64,000 bases of DNA from Antrodiella citrinella (lineage: Eukaryota; Basidiomycota; Agaricomycetes; Polyporales; Steccherinaceae): the NCBI GenBank assembly GCA_004802725.1, contig SGPM01000090.1, positions 1 through 64,000 on the forward strand, written 5' to 3'. Numbering within the stretch: the first letter of the stretch is position 1; each line of letters begins with the position of its first letter. Position numbers and translations under genes: made by a program. The notes under the pieces are model-generated. The model was not told the origin of the DNA, searched no databases, and was given only the letters and a program-made list of their open reading frames with translations. Shown here piece after piece: positions 11,223 through 24,600 of this stretch.

Positions 11223-13628
11223 CTACTGGTCCGCTGTCAGCAACACCTCTTTCCCAGGCTCGAGCACGTCTACGTTCTTCAGCGCATCCTCGCTGACCAT
11301 AGCATCGTGTGGGTGAGGTGGCTTGAACGAAGCCATCTGAGCCGTCAACTGCTCGTCCAGGATCTGTGTCCCAGCCGCAGCAGCAACGAACCCGAGGAAT
11401 GGAGGCGACGGGTTTAAGGGTCGTGTGCAGAACTCAGGGTGAGCCTGGAGACCGACGAAGTATGCGTGATCTGCGAAGAAAGATGAGTTTTTCTGCATAC
11501 GATGATCACAAAGTGTTCAAAAGAACGTACCGTGCAACTCCAATACCTGCATCCTCTCCCCCTTCTCATCTTTGCCCGTGAACGACAACCCACCCTCCGT
11601 GAGTTTATCGATCAACGCAGGGTTCACTTCATACCGGTGCCTATGGCGCTCCCAGATCTTGTCCGCGCCGCCGTACAGTTTTCGTAGCTTCGACCACTCC
11701 TTCGTCGACTCGTCGAAGACGGTCGGGCGAAGTCCCAAGCGCATGGTCCCGCCCATGTGCGTTTTGGAGATCTCGGGCATGAAGATGATGATGGGGTGGC
11801 TGGTTTTAGGATCGAACTCAGTTGAAGTTGCGTCTGTGGGACATTATCGGTCGGTCAGTAGATGACGGGAGGGAAAGAGAAAAGGAAAGATGAGGCATTA
11901 CCTTTCATTCCACAGACGTTCCTTGCAAACTCGGCGACGGCCAACTGGAATCCGAGACAGATACCGAGGAAGGGGACTTTCTGTTCGCGAGCCCACTTGA
12001 TGGCGAGAATCATACCCTCTGTGCCACGGACACCGAACCCGCCGGGAACGAGAATTCCTCCTGCTGATACAACCGCACCCCACGCATCGTGGTATTTTGC
12101 TGGATTCGTGACTTGGGTATCTGGCTCCAGATTCGATGCATCGACCCACTGGACCCATTTGTCAGTCGTTGTCATCATTGGTAGGTATTGGAGTACCGTA
12201 CCTTTAGTTTGAGCTTGCGATGGCATCGGAATGCGGAGTGTTCTAGAGATTTCGTGACGGACATGTAAGAGTCGGCCAGGTCAATGTACTTTCCAACGAG
12301 CACGATAGAGACTTCGTCAAATGCTCTTTCTTGCCTACGTCAAAAGTAGTAAGACAACTAAGCAAGACGGTCTACAGACTTCAGACGTACCGTGATGTCA
12401 GTTCCTTCCAACTCTCCCCTAGCATATACCCCCGTTGCTTCATCTCCTCCGTCAAATGTATGCTCGACAGGTTCAAGCGTTTCTGGAAGAACTGGATGAT
12501 CCCTTGCGACTGCAACAGGAGTGGGACGTGGTATACGGAGGAAACATCATGGATACCGAGGACCTGGTCCGCTGCTACGTGACAGAACATGGAGATTTTG
12601 GATTTGGTGGCGGGGTCGAGAGGTTTTTGGACAATCAGACGGCAAGCGATCTACCAAACAAAGATCAGACTAACTCATCATAAACGCGTAGACAAGACTG
12701 CATGTACAATGTCAGGAATCAGACCCAGTCCGCGCAATGCGTGGACGGTTGTCTGCGTTGGTTTTGTTTTTTGTTCGCCGTGCATATCAGGTACGAGAGA
12801 GACGTGAATGAGGGCGAAGTTGTCGTAGCCTACCCGGAATTGGAACTGTCGCATTGCTTCGACGAACGGCGCAGATTCAATGTCACCAACGGTTCCACCA
12901 AGCTACGGATTCAAAAATCAATTAGAACATGTGTGAAGGGAAATCCCTGTAGATACACACCTCGACGATGCAGACATCTGGCTCTTCGCCTGTATCGTCA
13001 ACTGGAATCTTAGACACCCTCTCGATCCAGTCCTGAATTGCATTTGTAACATGTGGAACAATCTATGTATAGGGTTCGGCATTATCACCTTTTCCAGGAT
13101 TGTGATTTACTCACCTGGACAGTTTTGCCAAGATAGTCTCCACGTCTCTGTAATGTAATGACCATTCAGTGACGTCCCAAAAATGACTGACCGAATTTCC
13201 CGCACCTCCTTCTCAATGACCTCCCTGTAGATCTTTCCCGTTGTGATATTGTTGTCTCGGGACAGCGTCACATTCAGATATCGTTCGTAATTTCCGAGAT
13301 CCAGATCGACTTCACCACCGTCATTCAGCACATAGACCTCGCCTGATTGATCCTACATTGAGAACACCGCAGTTTGTCACGCAGAGAATCCTCACCATGT
13401 TCCTGCGGTCGCATGGTACCCGCATCGATGTTCATGTAGGGGTCAATTTTGATTGCTGTGACCTTCAAGCCCGTTGTTTTTAAGAGCAGACCGGTAGAAG
13501 AGGCTGCGTAGCGAGATAGATTGGTTGAACATGGCTAGATACAGAGAGTCGACACGCTGAGGCGTACCAATGACGCCCTTCCCGATACCACTGACCACAC
13601 CTCCCGAGACGACGATGTACTTTGTCAT
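11223..13628 (-). CDS. URA7: CTP synthase
   Basis: CTP synthase aminates UTP to CTP using glutamine and ATP, the last step of pyrimidine nucleotide synthesis in the cytosol. The first exon (13568-13628) opens with [18 protein letters not shown]. The next, from 13503 down, continues with [28 protein letters not shown] and [18 protein letters not shown], the synthetase ATP/UTP site. Further exons give [35 protein letters not shown] and [20 protein letters not shown]. The C-terminal class-I glutaminase half shows [16 protein letters not shown] and [15 protein letters not shown], with the nucleophile Cys in GICLG. The frame ends at 11223 after a short Ala/Asp tail. About ten exons with short introns are present. 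Named by homology to yeast URA7/URA8; only one copy is seen here. Confidence 0.93.
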
Positions 13629-15065
13629 GTTTGACCGTCGTTAATGGTCGTGCAGAAACCAAAAAGCAAGAGCTGCGAAACCTCTCGAGAAATTTAGCGT
13701 GTCACGGACGCGTACAGATCACATGCCGTATGTCACTCTCAGATGTCACGGCGGATCTCCAAGATTCGAGATAAGATGGCCACGTTGTGGCGGTGATTAG
13801 ATAAAACAAGGGGTGGAACGCGCTCAGCTGCATCCAAAGGGACCCAGCAGAGCCTGCTCTCTTCTTTTCTCTCGGACCGTCACACGGATTGTTCGTACAA
13901 TCCCTTCATTTGCTATATTCTTCGTCTACTTTTTCCTAGTTCGACGTCAGATCGATGCATTTTACATCGCTACCCTGGCGAGTACAGGTGACGACCATGG
14001 CATGACGGACGAGAAATCGGCAAGAATCGCAGTCTGCATGCAGAAACATGGCTGCAAGTATCCACGAAATGTCATCCAAGGTCTTCTTCTTGCACAGACA
14101 CTTCTGGCTGTGGCGAGAAACCCGCTCTCAGTGCTGGACGTCAAGTCGTCTGCAGTTAATGAGCGTCACAGCCGTTTGACTTCTGTATGTATATGCGATC
14201 CTTGCTCCGCTTGCTTTGCTCTTACAAACTTCTTCGTAGAGAACACTCTTGAAGGGTACAACGCCACCCAGGTGGGGGCATTCCGGCAACGACAACTATC
14301 CGTACCATGTGTACAGGCATCTCCTTTGTGCACAGCAGCTCTTTGGATGGTGCCGGATCCTGGTGGCTGTGAGGTGGGCAGCAAATCTAACAGCTGAGTA
14401 GAAAGGACCGTGGAGGGTGCTTGGGTGCGTACATTGTGTCATTTAATTAGGATGGCGGTGCTTCTGACATATTTTTTCAGCTCAGGACACCGTGATCAAG
14501 TTCGGTCCTGCGCGCGTTTCTGACGTTTCGCGACCGTTCCGTACAAGACGATGCACGTCGTCCGTTTTCCGGGATCTGAGCATAGGTCAACGCCGCTGGT
14601 CTCCCCGCCCGCCATACAGATCATTCCGCCGTCTTTTCGCGGCGAGGATACCGGCGTACAGTTGACCAAAAGCGGCAAGTATTAGTCATATTCACATGAA
14701 GCGCCGAGGTCCTTGCGTTTTGTTGTTTGTTCGACCGGGACGACCAGTCACCGCAGGTTTGCACAGTACGACCATTGCGCTGCGTTGTCCCCTCGCGAAA
14801 GAGCAGTCTGTTTTCTTTCCTGCGCAGGTCTATTTCTGCGTAAAGACATGTGAGACGAGAGTGGCCTTCGGCTTATGTAAGACCGCTACCGGTTATAGTA
14901 GTAAACGCGCAAAGTGGTGGCCGAGAAATTGTCGGACCGACGCCTCATTCCCGGCTTCGACACACAGCGCCAGCGCCGTCGCCGTTGCCCACGCTCACCC
15001 CCTCCTGAAAGGCTCATCCCCCAGGCAGCATCCACCGCCGTTGTTCTGTTCGCCCTCTCCATGAC
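13629..15065. other. shared upstream region of CTP synthase and EPL1
   Basis: A 1.4-kb divergent intergenic region. An open frame at 13813-14397 (+, 194 codons) covers part of it. It has one hydrophobic stretch near residues 31-43 (FAIFFVYFFLV) but no known motif, and no homolog is recognised. It is left unannotated as a gene. The region near 14700-15060 probably contains the EPL1 leader. Confidence 0.35.
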
Positions 15066-18000
15066 ATGCCCCGAAACCACAATGCTGGACCTTCCACCCT
15101 CCGAAACCGCAATCGTGTCACCAACAAGACTCGTCTCAAGGTCATCAAAGAGAGCATCGATGCCGATCCGATTGTCCTCGATGAGGATGAGGAGAAGGCC
15201 AGAGTTGTATCCACTGCTGGCGTCGACGCTGAGGATGCAAATGTGAGCCTTTTCTCTGTCTTTTCGCCGTCGTGCACGACGTTGTTGAGGGGTGTCGTGT
15301 GGGCCACGCTGATTGGCTGGGACCGTGGGAATTCTATTCCATGGAACGCTGACTCATCTATCCCTTTTAGGAACATCATCTTCAAGCCGTCCTTTCTGCC
15401 GCAGCGTCCCGCCACCACCAATCATCCCGTTCAAGCGGCACCGTTCCTGCAGCTTTCATCCCGACACCCGACAGCACTGGCATTGTCGGCAATTATGACG
15501 ACCTGTATCCTGCGGATCGATGGCGAGACCCATCGACGTACGTCAAGACGTCCGATACCGTTGAAGAAGCTATTGCAGATGCACTCACCGCCGGATTTGT
15601 CTACTATATGGACGAGCGCGACAAGGAATGGCTCGACAAGAATAACGAAGAGGCTCGTGGCGAGGGAACAAGTGCCCAAGGTGCTGTTTTGTCGACGACT
15701 CGTTCTGGACGGAATGCGAGGAAGGGCAAGGAACCAGTCGAAGGACCACAGCCTATCGTAATGTCGGAGGATGAATTTGAGCTTGTGATGGCTATATTCG
15801 AGAAGGTGACGCATGAGAAGACACCTTTCTTGCATCACGTACGTATCGTATAATCCTCCAACTGACTAAAGGACCATTGCTAATTTTTGGACTTGCAGGG
15901 TCTGGAGCAAGGATCAACGCAATTCCCTCCGTTCTCCGAGTACTATGAAGCCTTTGCCATCGACCCACATCCAACCCTGTTCGCACTAGCATCAGTTCCT
16001 GCTTGGGCACCGTCCGCACCTCAGCTGTCCAAATTTGCGAAAGCCGTCTATCCTCACTGGAGTAAGCGACGACAGGAGCGCGGGGGACACCCCATTATAC
16101 CCATAGTCAATGTACGTGTTACCACTTGCTTCTACTGCACATGTGACTAATAGATGGACACGCTAGCTTGACGAAACAGATACCAGGAACGAGTCCTATA
16201 TATGCTTCCGGCGTAGGGAAATCAAAGCAGTCCGCAAAACGCGCGCACAACAGGCGACGTATGGCGACAAGATGCAGCGTTTGCAGAGCGAGATGCTTAG
16301 TGCTATCGACGTCGCGCGATATGTCATACAGCGCGAGACCATGAAGAAGGACACTACCGGGCTTGGCCTGAATCAGGCGGATGCTCGATTCAAGCTGGTT
16401 GATCTCAAACGCAAATTTCCTACGCTTGGAACGAAGGAAGACGAAGAACTCTATTACGACAAGGAACGAGTCTCAAAGAAACCCAAGTTAGAGTCGGGGT
16501 GGGTATTCGCGTTACCCTCTTTCCATTTTTACTGATAATTCTCTAGCCGTCTGCCACTCAAATCACGTCTAGGGAACGGCGAGTATTCGCCCATGCCTCA
16601 GGAACCGCTCATGCGCCCGGGCGTTCGTCGCGATTTGATCCAGAAGCAGATCGACGACGAAATGGCCAGTCGCAAGACCAAAGATCATCACTGGGAAGAT
16701 CTTGTAGACGTCAGTATCTCGCACTGCTAGACTGTTTGACCATTCTGCTTATCGTCTCTACAGAACCCATACCAGCAGACGCCCACCACATATTCCTCTC
16801 GATTGTGGAAAGCTGTCGCCGAGTCGCAGGTGAACACCAAAACTCCAGATTCTCCATCTCGTCCGCGACTAAGGGCGGCACGTCTACGATTTGGCCGTGG
16901 CGGTCGAATGCATCTGGATCGGCATATGTTCTCTCCACGAGTTGCACCGGCACCTTCCGGCAGCGGCGATGAGGATGCTCATGAACGTTTCCGGCTCTGG
17001 CAAGAGCGCTGGAAGTACGATGATGACGACTCTCCGGCAGTTGGTGCCAAAGGTACCGACGAACACGACCGTCAGTTGGTGGATGACTTTGATTTGCGGT
17101 ATGCGTCTATTGATTGACCTCGTCGTCATGTTGTCTGACATTCGGTTGGCTAGATACCTTTCCTACCGTATGCCTCTCTTGAACGATATGGACCACAACA
17201 TACTAAGTTCAGACTGTGCGCTCACTATGTTGGGTCCGGACGGACGACCATTCCAACATATACCGTTCAAGTTGGGGGTTTCGTCCCGCCGTGAAGTGGC
17301 TCCCCCTCGACCGCTTGCCTCTACTTCTGGCACACCCTCCGGCACTCCGCGCCAGCCTAATGGAATCACAACTCCAGTTCCTCCAACACCGCCAAACGGT
17401 CAGGCAGTCTCCATGCCACTGCAAGTCAAGACTGGGCAACCCGTCATGCCTCCCCCCTCCACACGCGTTCCATCGAACGGTAATGGACGTCCTCCGTCTG
17501 TCCCAGTGTCAACGATCGTCCCACCAAGCGTACCCTCGCAGATGGCATCTTTGCCTGCGATGAATAGCGTAGCTGAAGGTGCCACTGTAGTCGTTCCTTC
17601 TGTCGAGGCTGAGGTCAAGCTTGCCGTACCTACGAAGGTCAACGGCTTGCTGCACCCTTCGCCAGACATCACGTCACAGACACACGCCGTTGCTGATATG
17701 CGCGTCTCTCCGGTACCTCCTTCAACATCACCATCCCGTCCCAAGTCACAGAATCAGCATAGCATGCCTGTCGCTAGTAACTATCACTTCCCCGTCAATG
17801 GATATCCTACCCACATCACGCCGACGGCGCCTTATGTTCACCCTCGCCCCAATATTCGTCCCAACGGGTTGAACACTGCACAACTACAAACCATGAAGTC
17901 ACCGTTTGCTAGCATGACGTTGCCTCACGACATGGCAGCACAGGTAAACGCTCAGCATCATCTACAGACGCCGACGTCCTACATTGCCGCTACCGCCAAC

Positions 18001-18462
18001 GGTGCCAACTATGCGGCCCAGTATAACGCAGCCCGTCTGTACCAGCAGCAACAGCACGCGCAGCAGCATACCCAACAACAGCGTGTCACTCCGACGCTCA
18101 ACGTCATGGATGCCAACGGTGTCGATATGTCCATGGCAGCCATGCTGTCTCCTCCACCACTTGCGAATAACTCACCCACGCGTGTGTCGTCGTCGAATGG
18201 CATCCGTCCAATGCCTATGAAGCCGGGCATGCCCTCTCCCAATAGCCTTGCAATGTCTCCCCAGGGCAGAGCGTCGCCTGCGAACCAACATCTCGGTCGC
18301 TTGGTACCTCATGGGCACTCGTCGTCGCCGCACCTCGTCAGTCCTTCACTAGCTGCTGCTCAGGCACAGACGTCCCCTTCGCGCACGCCACAGAATACTC
18401 TGCCTTCACCATCACTCCAGGCGCGACAAGCGGTTGGTGGGACGGGTGCAGTAGGGTACTAA
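15066..18462 (+). CDS. EPL1: Enhancer of polycomb-like protein EPL1, NuA4 subunit
   Basis: EPL1 anchors the Piccolo module (ESA1, YNG2) to the NuA4 histone acetyltransferase complex in the nucleus. Seven exons fit one frame: 15066-15242, 15371-15838, 15899-16111, 16167-16498, 16547-16709, 16764-17098 and 17154-18462. The EPcA domain spans roughly the first 330 residues, with RNRNRVTNKTRLKVIKE, a YPADRWRDPSTYVKTSDTV-like segment, YYMDERDKEWL, FELVMAIFEKVT and a PHWSKRRQERGGHPIIP / ESYICFRRREIKAVRKTR basic block. The last 440 residues are a Pro/Ser/Gln-rich low-complexity tail, including a QQQHAQQHTQQQ run. This is a typical fungal layout. The gene is divergent from CTP synthase. Confidence 0.92.
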
Positions 18463-18945
18463 GCCGTCCCTTTATGCGTATGATTCAGACTTTATGTAGT
18501 CAAGTCTTTGTTCGCGGAGCTGTATATGTTGCCTTCCGCGAGACCCTTTTCTTTTCCTGTCTGCTACCCTTGAACCGTGTTCGCCCATCTTCCATCTGTT
18601 GCATGCTCTTGGCTAATTATAACGGTTTTATTCTCTTACTTGTATTCTTATCTACATGCTGGAACATGCCAGGTGTTCCTGTCTTCTTCCTCCTCCTCCT
18701 CCCCTCTCAATGCGGTACAAATCATGCAGTCGATATGGATATGACACTTCTCATACGCCCCTCTGTATGAAGTAGATATAGATTGTGAAAAATCAGTTCG
18801 TCACGATCATCTAATACGTGCGAAGTACATGCGTGAATAAATTAGACATTGGACATCCGCAGGAACGTTGGAAGAGCCAGTATGAAGTAAACATTCCCTC
18901 TACTGACACGATATAACCTACACCTCCGTCAGACATCGCAGCATC
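18463..18945. other. convergent 3' region of EPL1 and the RBR ligase
   Basis: About 480 nt between two genes that end towards each other. It is T-rich on the plus strand and has short open frames without motifs. Nothing further was seen. Confidence 0.4.
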
Positions 18946-21251
18946 CTAGTCTTGCGCGATCGAATGCTGATGGAACCCCCACCTCCTCGGCGCAGCTTCC
19001 GTATGCCTGTTCCAGTCTTCCGCTCTCTTGAAGAACCGACCGCAGCATGTGTACAAGGGATGGCGTCGCGTGTGGACGAGGTGATATTGCATGTCAGCGA
19101 GCGAGTTCAGTCTGACGTCGCAGTATAGACAAGTGAGGTTGGCGATCATGTTGGCGGTGTAAGGGTGGCGGGTGCAAAGGAATTCTGGACATGCGTAAAC
19201 GGTACGTTATTTAGCCGTCGATTTGGCAAACTTATGTTTGACTTACCGCGGTCGAGTATCCAGTCGAGTGGACCTTCGCCGTGCATGACGTGTGGAACGG
19301 GATAGTGAGCCGGGGCATACGGCGGTGGAGGAGCTGGTTGTACCACACGACGAGCAGGCTGTGGACCAGCTCTTGCGTCACGGTTGCGTTCACGCTCTGC
19401 CAGCAACATCTCCTCATCCCAGAGTTCACACGACGGGACACGCGTGCATCTAGCTTTCTTGATATCCCAAAGTGCTGCGAAGAACAGAATAAATGCGTGT
19501 CCACTGTCAGCGTTACGTGTGTAACGGGATGGCTTACATCCGCATTTGAAGCAGAAATGTGTACCACAGCGACATGTGATATGGTTACAGCCGTAAGCCA
19601 ACTCGACGATGACCTAAATTGCACGCTCAATGGTCAATTCAACAGTGACGTATCATGCAGCACTTACAGCACACTTAGGACACCGTCGCCAATTCTGAGC
19701 CTACAAGACACGATGAGAAAGAGTCACAAAAATGGACAACATGAACACGAAGCCATACTTTGGCTAGTTGCAACGCTTGCTGATCCTCAGGTGATCGTTC
19801 GTCTAAGGGAAGTGCCTGGTGGTAACGACCTTCTCAACGACACAGTTCAATGAAGGGAATGAAAAGTCCACATACTTGATAATCTTCGCATGATTGTTCT
19901 AGGGTAAACAGCTTCAGCAGGCCTTCCAGTGACGCAATACTACTGCGAAAAGCACCCACCTTCGTGCCACACGACTCGACAAGGCACACATATGAGAACA
20001 TTACACATCGGACACGTTGCTTGAGGTTCATCAGGGTCGTCGTGAACTTGAACCAATGCAGAACATTTAGCGTTGGGACAATACAACTTCGGTAAAGAAT
20101 CCAGAAGTCGTTGATGATGCTGCATATCAATCGCTATTTCAGCAAAACAGTGACAATCAACCATGTGTGCAAAGAACGTACCCAAAGTGTCATTACTTTC
20201 TCAGTCAAAAGCCTCGTAGCAATCTCATCCGTGATACCATCTTCCCATTGCTCAAGAGTGCATTCGGGACAGGGAATAGGAAATACGACCGAATTGGTAT
20301 TCCCGCTGCCGTCGTCGTTCGGATCGAGCTTCGTCTTGATGTACGTGGTGAGGCAATCCAGACAGTAGGGATGAGACTGGGGGCATGACAGGTAGATACC
20401 AAACGGAAGTCGAGATGAGGAATTAGCAGACTTGGTGGCAGTGATCGGAGAGTAAGTGGCATGGAAGGTCTCCATACAGATACCACAAGTGGGAAGCTGT
20501 TTGTCCGCAAAACCGCTCTCCTGTTTAACTGAGAGACGTCGTTGCAGGTCTCAAACATTACCGAGTCAAGAAAAAGTGGCGTACCTTGTATATCAGTCTC
20601 TGTCTTGATACGCTTTCCACTCTGAACTTCTTCGAAACTGAGTTGCCGACCTTTGTTTTTACCCTTACCTTTGTGATTAGGATCTTCCGCCTATGAAGCT
20701 TATTGTCACAATGTATTGTCGAACGAGGACGTTACAACTCACAAATATGCGCTCTATTGCATCTCGTCCCAACACACTAGTAAGTATACCCAGTTTAGGA
20801 GCAGACAGAACTTGAAGGCTACGAATAATACGGTCACTGACCTTTCCGCATCTTTCATGTGAGGTGCGTCCATATCTTCCTCTTCCTCATCAACCTCCTG
20901 GAGCCTTCTGGCAAACTCTGCATCTAACAGATCCTTCTTGTCGGAAGCCGCAAGTCTCATAGCGCATTGCCGATTCGCCGTAGCTTCTGCATCCGTAGAA
21001 TGCTGAAGCGATTGGGCAAGCGCTGCGTCACCGCTGAGCCTGGCTTCTTCCGCCATTATACGAAGGGCGACATCGACGTCCGGTGTAGTTTCTCTTGCTG
21101 CTCGCATTGGAATGCGACTTTTGCCTCTAACCGAGTCTGCGATTGCTTGAGTGATTTGAAGGGTTTCCGCTTCCTGTTGATTGGAGAGAATGCGCATATC
21201 CTCTTCAAGTAACTGCGCGATAAGTAGTTCAGAAAGAACGTCGGTATCCAT
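18946..21251 (-). CDS. RBR-type (RING-IBR-RING) E3 ubiquitin ligase with C-terminal C2H2 fingers
   Basis: RBR ligases take ubiquitin from an E2 onto a catalytic Cys in RING2 and then pass it to substrate. The first exon runs from 21251 and encodes an acidic, helical N-terminus. RING1 is seen as CGICMETF, LSCPQSHPYCLDCL and IPCPEC (about 20160-20490). The IBR shows LYCPNAKCSALVQ, ATCPMCNVLICVPC and VVWHEG. RING2 shows NWRRCPKC and LAYGCNHITCRCGTHFCFKCG, where the Cys of YGCNH is the expected catalytic residue. A Pro-rich linker follows. The end has a C2H2-like finger, LTCLYCDVRLNSLADMQYHL, and a second Cys/His cluster, YTCCGRFFKRAEDWNRH. About nine exons. The C-terminal fingers suggest substrate or nucleic-acid binding; that is inference. 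Confidence 0.85.
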
Positions 21252-21656
21252 GGCTGTCGTGGTTTAAGTCAAGTTGGTTAGAGTGTCTTTCTTTGTTGTG
21301 AGAGAGAGCGGAATCTAAAGACAGGAGGAACGGAACGCGATCATGAACAGACGCCCAATGTCAACGCGTCAGTCACGTGCTTAACACGAGTCATTTCAAA
21401 GTTCGCGAATGGAATTTCCTTTTGCAAAGGCCCCAAGATGTCCGTATCTCTAACCAGCATCTTCAACAAGAGCTCTGTCGAGTTTTATTGCTTTGCTTCA
21501 ACTTTGCTTGGGCTCTGACTATGGTGCTAAGTCCCGAGGAGACTCAAACTTCCAGTGCGTTACAAAAAGTCTTCCGATCATCCATGTGCTAACGTCGGAA
21601 CAGTCCACTCAGCCTTGTAGATCAGAGTATCTCAGAAACTTGGGTGCTAAGGCAAT
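21252..21656. other. divergent upstream region of the RBR ligase and LYS2
   Basis: About 400 nt separating the two start codons. The 3' portion, from about 21500, contains a possible short leader intron before the LYS2 start, but the splice sites are not clear enough to call. No other feature was seen. Confidence 0.35.
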
Positions 21657-24600
21657 ATGTCTAAGGACCGATTGGCAAGAGTCGTTGCCCGTCTTCAAAA
21701 CGCGCCTTCAATCTCTCTCCCCACCGACTATCCACGGCCCACTGGAGGAAACCGTCTAGTGGAGGCCGTCCTCGCCACGGATCTATCTGATCAAACATGT
21801 AATAGCTTGCTCAAGCTCGCTCTCTTCGACGAAAACGACAACGATGCTGACGAGGATGTCAGTGCGAACAACACCCCCTCTGCATTCCACTTACTTCTGG
21901 CAGCATTCTCAGTATTGCTTCACCGCTACACAGGAGACACTGACTTGATCATTGCCTCCTCATCTTCAGCCGCTCGCGACCCATTACTTCTCCGGATATC
22001 GGTCGATCCTAACGACCCATTCTGGGCCGTGGTTCGCAACGTGCAACAGGCAGAGAAGGAGGCAGAGGAAGACGTGCTGCCGTACGAGGAAATTGTCCGT
22101 GCGCTTGGAAAGGACAAGACAGACAGCGGTGATGGAAATCGACCGCTGTTCCGAGTGCGCTTCTTCGACGAGATCGACTCGCCAGGCAATTTCCTGAGGT
22201 CCACCAACCTAACGTCCGATCTCACTGTGTTCGTTACGCGCCAGCAGGAGTCTAGTCGATCTGCCCTCACTCCTCACATTTCCCTTCGGATGCTCTACAA
22301 CGCCCTTCTGTTCACGCCGTCTCGCGTTTCTACCATCGTGGACCAGCTTTCCGCGTTCCTTCGCAAAGTATCCTCAAATCCCTTGGCTCCTACAGGATCT
22401 GTACCGTTGCTCACACCCGCTCAACGTGCTAGACTCCCTGACCCTACGGGTGACTTGCATTGGTGCGACTGGAAAGGTGCCATCACCGACATTTTCAGTC
22501 AAAACGCACGCCAGTGGCCTGAAAGACCCTGTGTTATTCAATCCTTGCCTCAGGAGGTCGGGGCGCCCCAGGAGAGGCGTACATTCACTTACGGCGCGAT
22601 TCGTCGCGCTTCAAACATCTTAGCGCATCATCTACTTCAACGAGGTGTACAAAGAGAGGAAGTGGTCATGGTATACGCGTACCGCAGCGTCGAGCTGGTT
22701 GTCGCTGTAATGGCTGTCTTGAAAGCTGGTGCTACGTTCTCCGTCATAGGTACATATCATTCGGCCATGCTTGGATTGATCATATCTCATGAACGGCCAT
22801 TATGGCAGATCCCGCATACCCTCCAAGCCGACAGCAAATATACCTGAAGGTCGCGCAACCTCGTGCTCTTATTGTCCTCAAGGGCGCCGGCAAGATCAGT
22901 CCTCCTGTTCGCGAGTTCATATCCACAGAGCTCAAAGTGCGCGTCGAAGTTCCTGCACTAGAGCTACTTCCAGACGGCGAGATTGTCGGAGGATCCGAAG
23001 AAGGGGTCGATGTTCTGAAGCCCCACGCTCATCTAGATGATACCGACCCTAATGTGGTACTTGGTCCCGATAGCGTTGGTACACTTTCCTTCACCAGTGG
23101 TAGCACCGGAATCCCCAAGGGTGTGAGAGGTCGTCACTACAGTCTGACGCACTTCTTCCCTTGGATGGGAGAAAGGTTCGGGTTGGGCGAGAATTCCAAG
23201 TTCACCATGCTCAGTGGCATCGCTCACGATCCTATTCAACGCGATAGTGAGTCATCCATTCCTTGATTGATGCGATTCATAACAAAATTGGTTCCATTCT
23301 TCGACAGTGTTTACGCCCCTCTTCTTCGGCGCACAGCTCTACGTCCCTACGGCAGATGACATCGGTACACCAGGACGACTTGCAGAATGGATGGCGGATA
23401 ACGAAGTCACCGTCACCCATCTTACGCCCGCTATGGGTCAGCTCCTCTCCGCTCAGGCTACTCATCAAATTCCGGCTCTCCGCAACGCGTTCTTCGTCGG
23501 CGATGTCCTCACCAAACGAGACTGCCATCGCCTGCAATCCCTAGCGGCAAACGTCAACATCATCAACATGTACGGCACAACGGAAACGCAGCGTGCAGTC
23601 TCCTACTTCTTGATTCCTAGCGTGTCGGAGGATACCACATTCCTTACGACGCAGAAGGACATCATGCCAGCCGGAACAGGCATGATCGACGTCCAGCTTC
23701 TCGTTGTCAACCGCAACGACAGGAACCTGCCTTGCGCGATCGGCGAAGTTGGCGAAATCTACGTTCGGTCGGGAGGGCTCGCCGAAGGATACTCCGACCC
23801 TGAAAGCACTGCGGTCAAATTCGTCGAGAACTGGTTCTCTGCCAACGCACCTGCGCGCGTTGACACGATCAAGCATCCGGCCCATGGGCTCCCAGGGCCA
23901 GAAGCCCGTTATTGGAAGGGTATCCGCGACAGGATGTATCGTTCTGGAGATCTTGGTCGGTACTTACCCGACGGCAGTGTTGAGTGTACTGGTCGTGCAG
24001 ATGACCAGGTCAAGATTCGAGGATTCCGTATCGAATTAGGAGAAATTGACACCCACCTTAGCCAACATCCGTTCGTTCGCGAGAATGTCACTTTGGTCCG
24101 TCGTGACAAAGATGAAGAGAAGATCCTCGTCAGCTACTTCGTTCCTATCGATGGCCCTTCACTCGATGAATTTGCGAGTGACATCCCCGAGGACGATGAG
24201 AAGAACGTCGTTGGCGGTATGAGAAAGTATAGGAGATTAATCCGCGATATCAGAGGATACCTCAAGAAGAAGCTGCCCAGCTATAGTGTTCCAACTCGTG
24301 CGTGCTACCTGTTCATACATGTCTTTCATATTCCTGGTCGAATACTGATATTGAACCTTGCCATTATAGTGTTTGTACCATTGAAGCGCATGCCCCTCAA
24401 TCCGAACGGAAAGATTGACAAACCTGCACTTCCCTTCCCAGACACGGCACAGGCAGCTTCGACAAGCGAGTCACAACGAGACGGTCCGACAGTCAACCCC
24501 ACGGAGAAGACTCTCATTGACCTCTGGTCTCAAATATTACCCAATGCGCCCTCCCCTATACCTGTGGACGAGAGTTTCTTCGACCTTGGCGGTCACTCCA

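Noticed and set aside
13813..14397. 194-codon open frame between CTP synthase and EPL1
   Set aside because: No motif, poor composition, no intron pattern and a location in a divergent promoter; likely chance.
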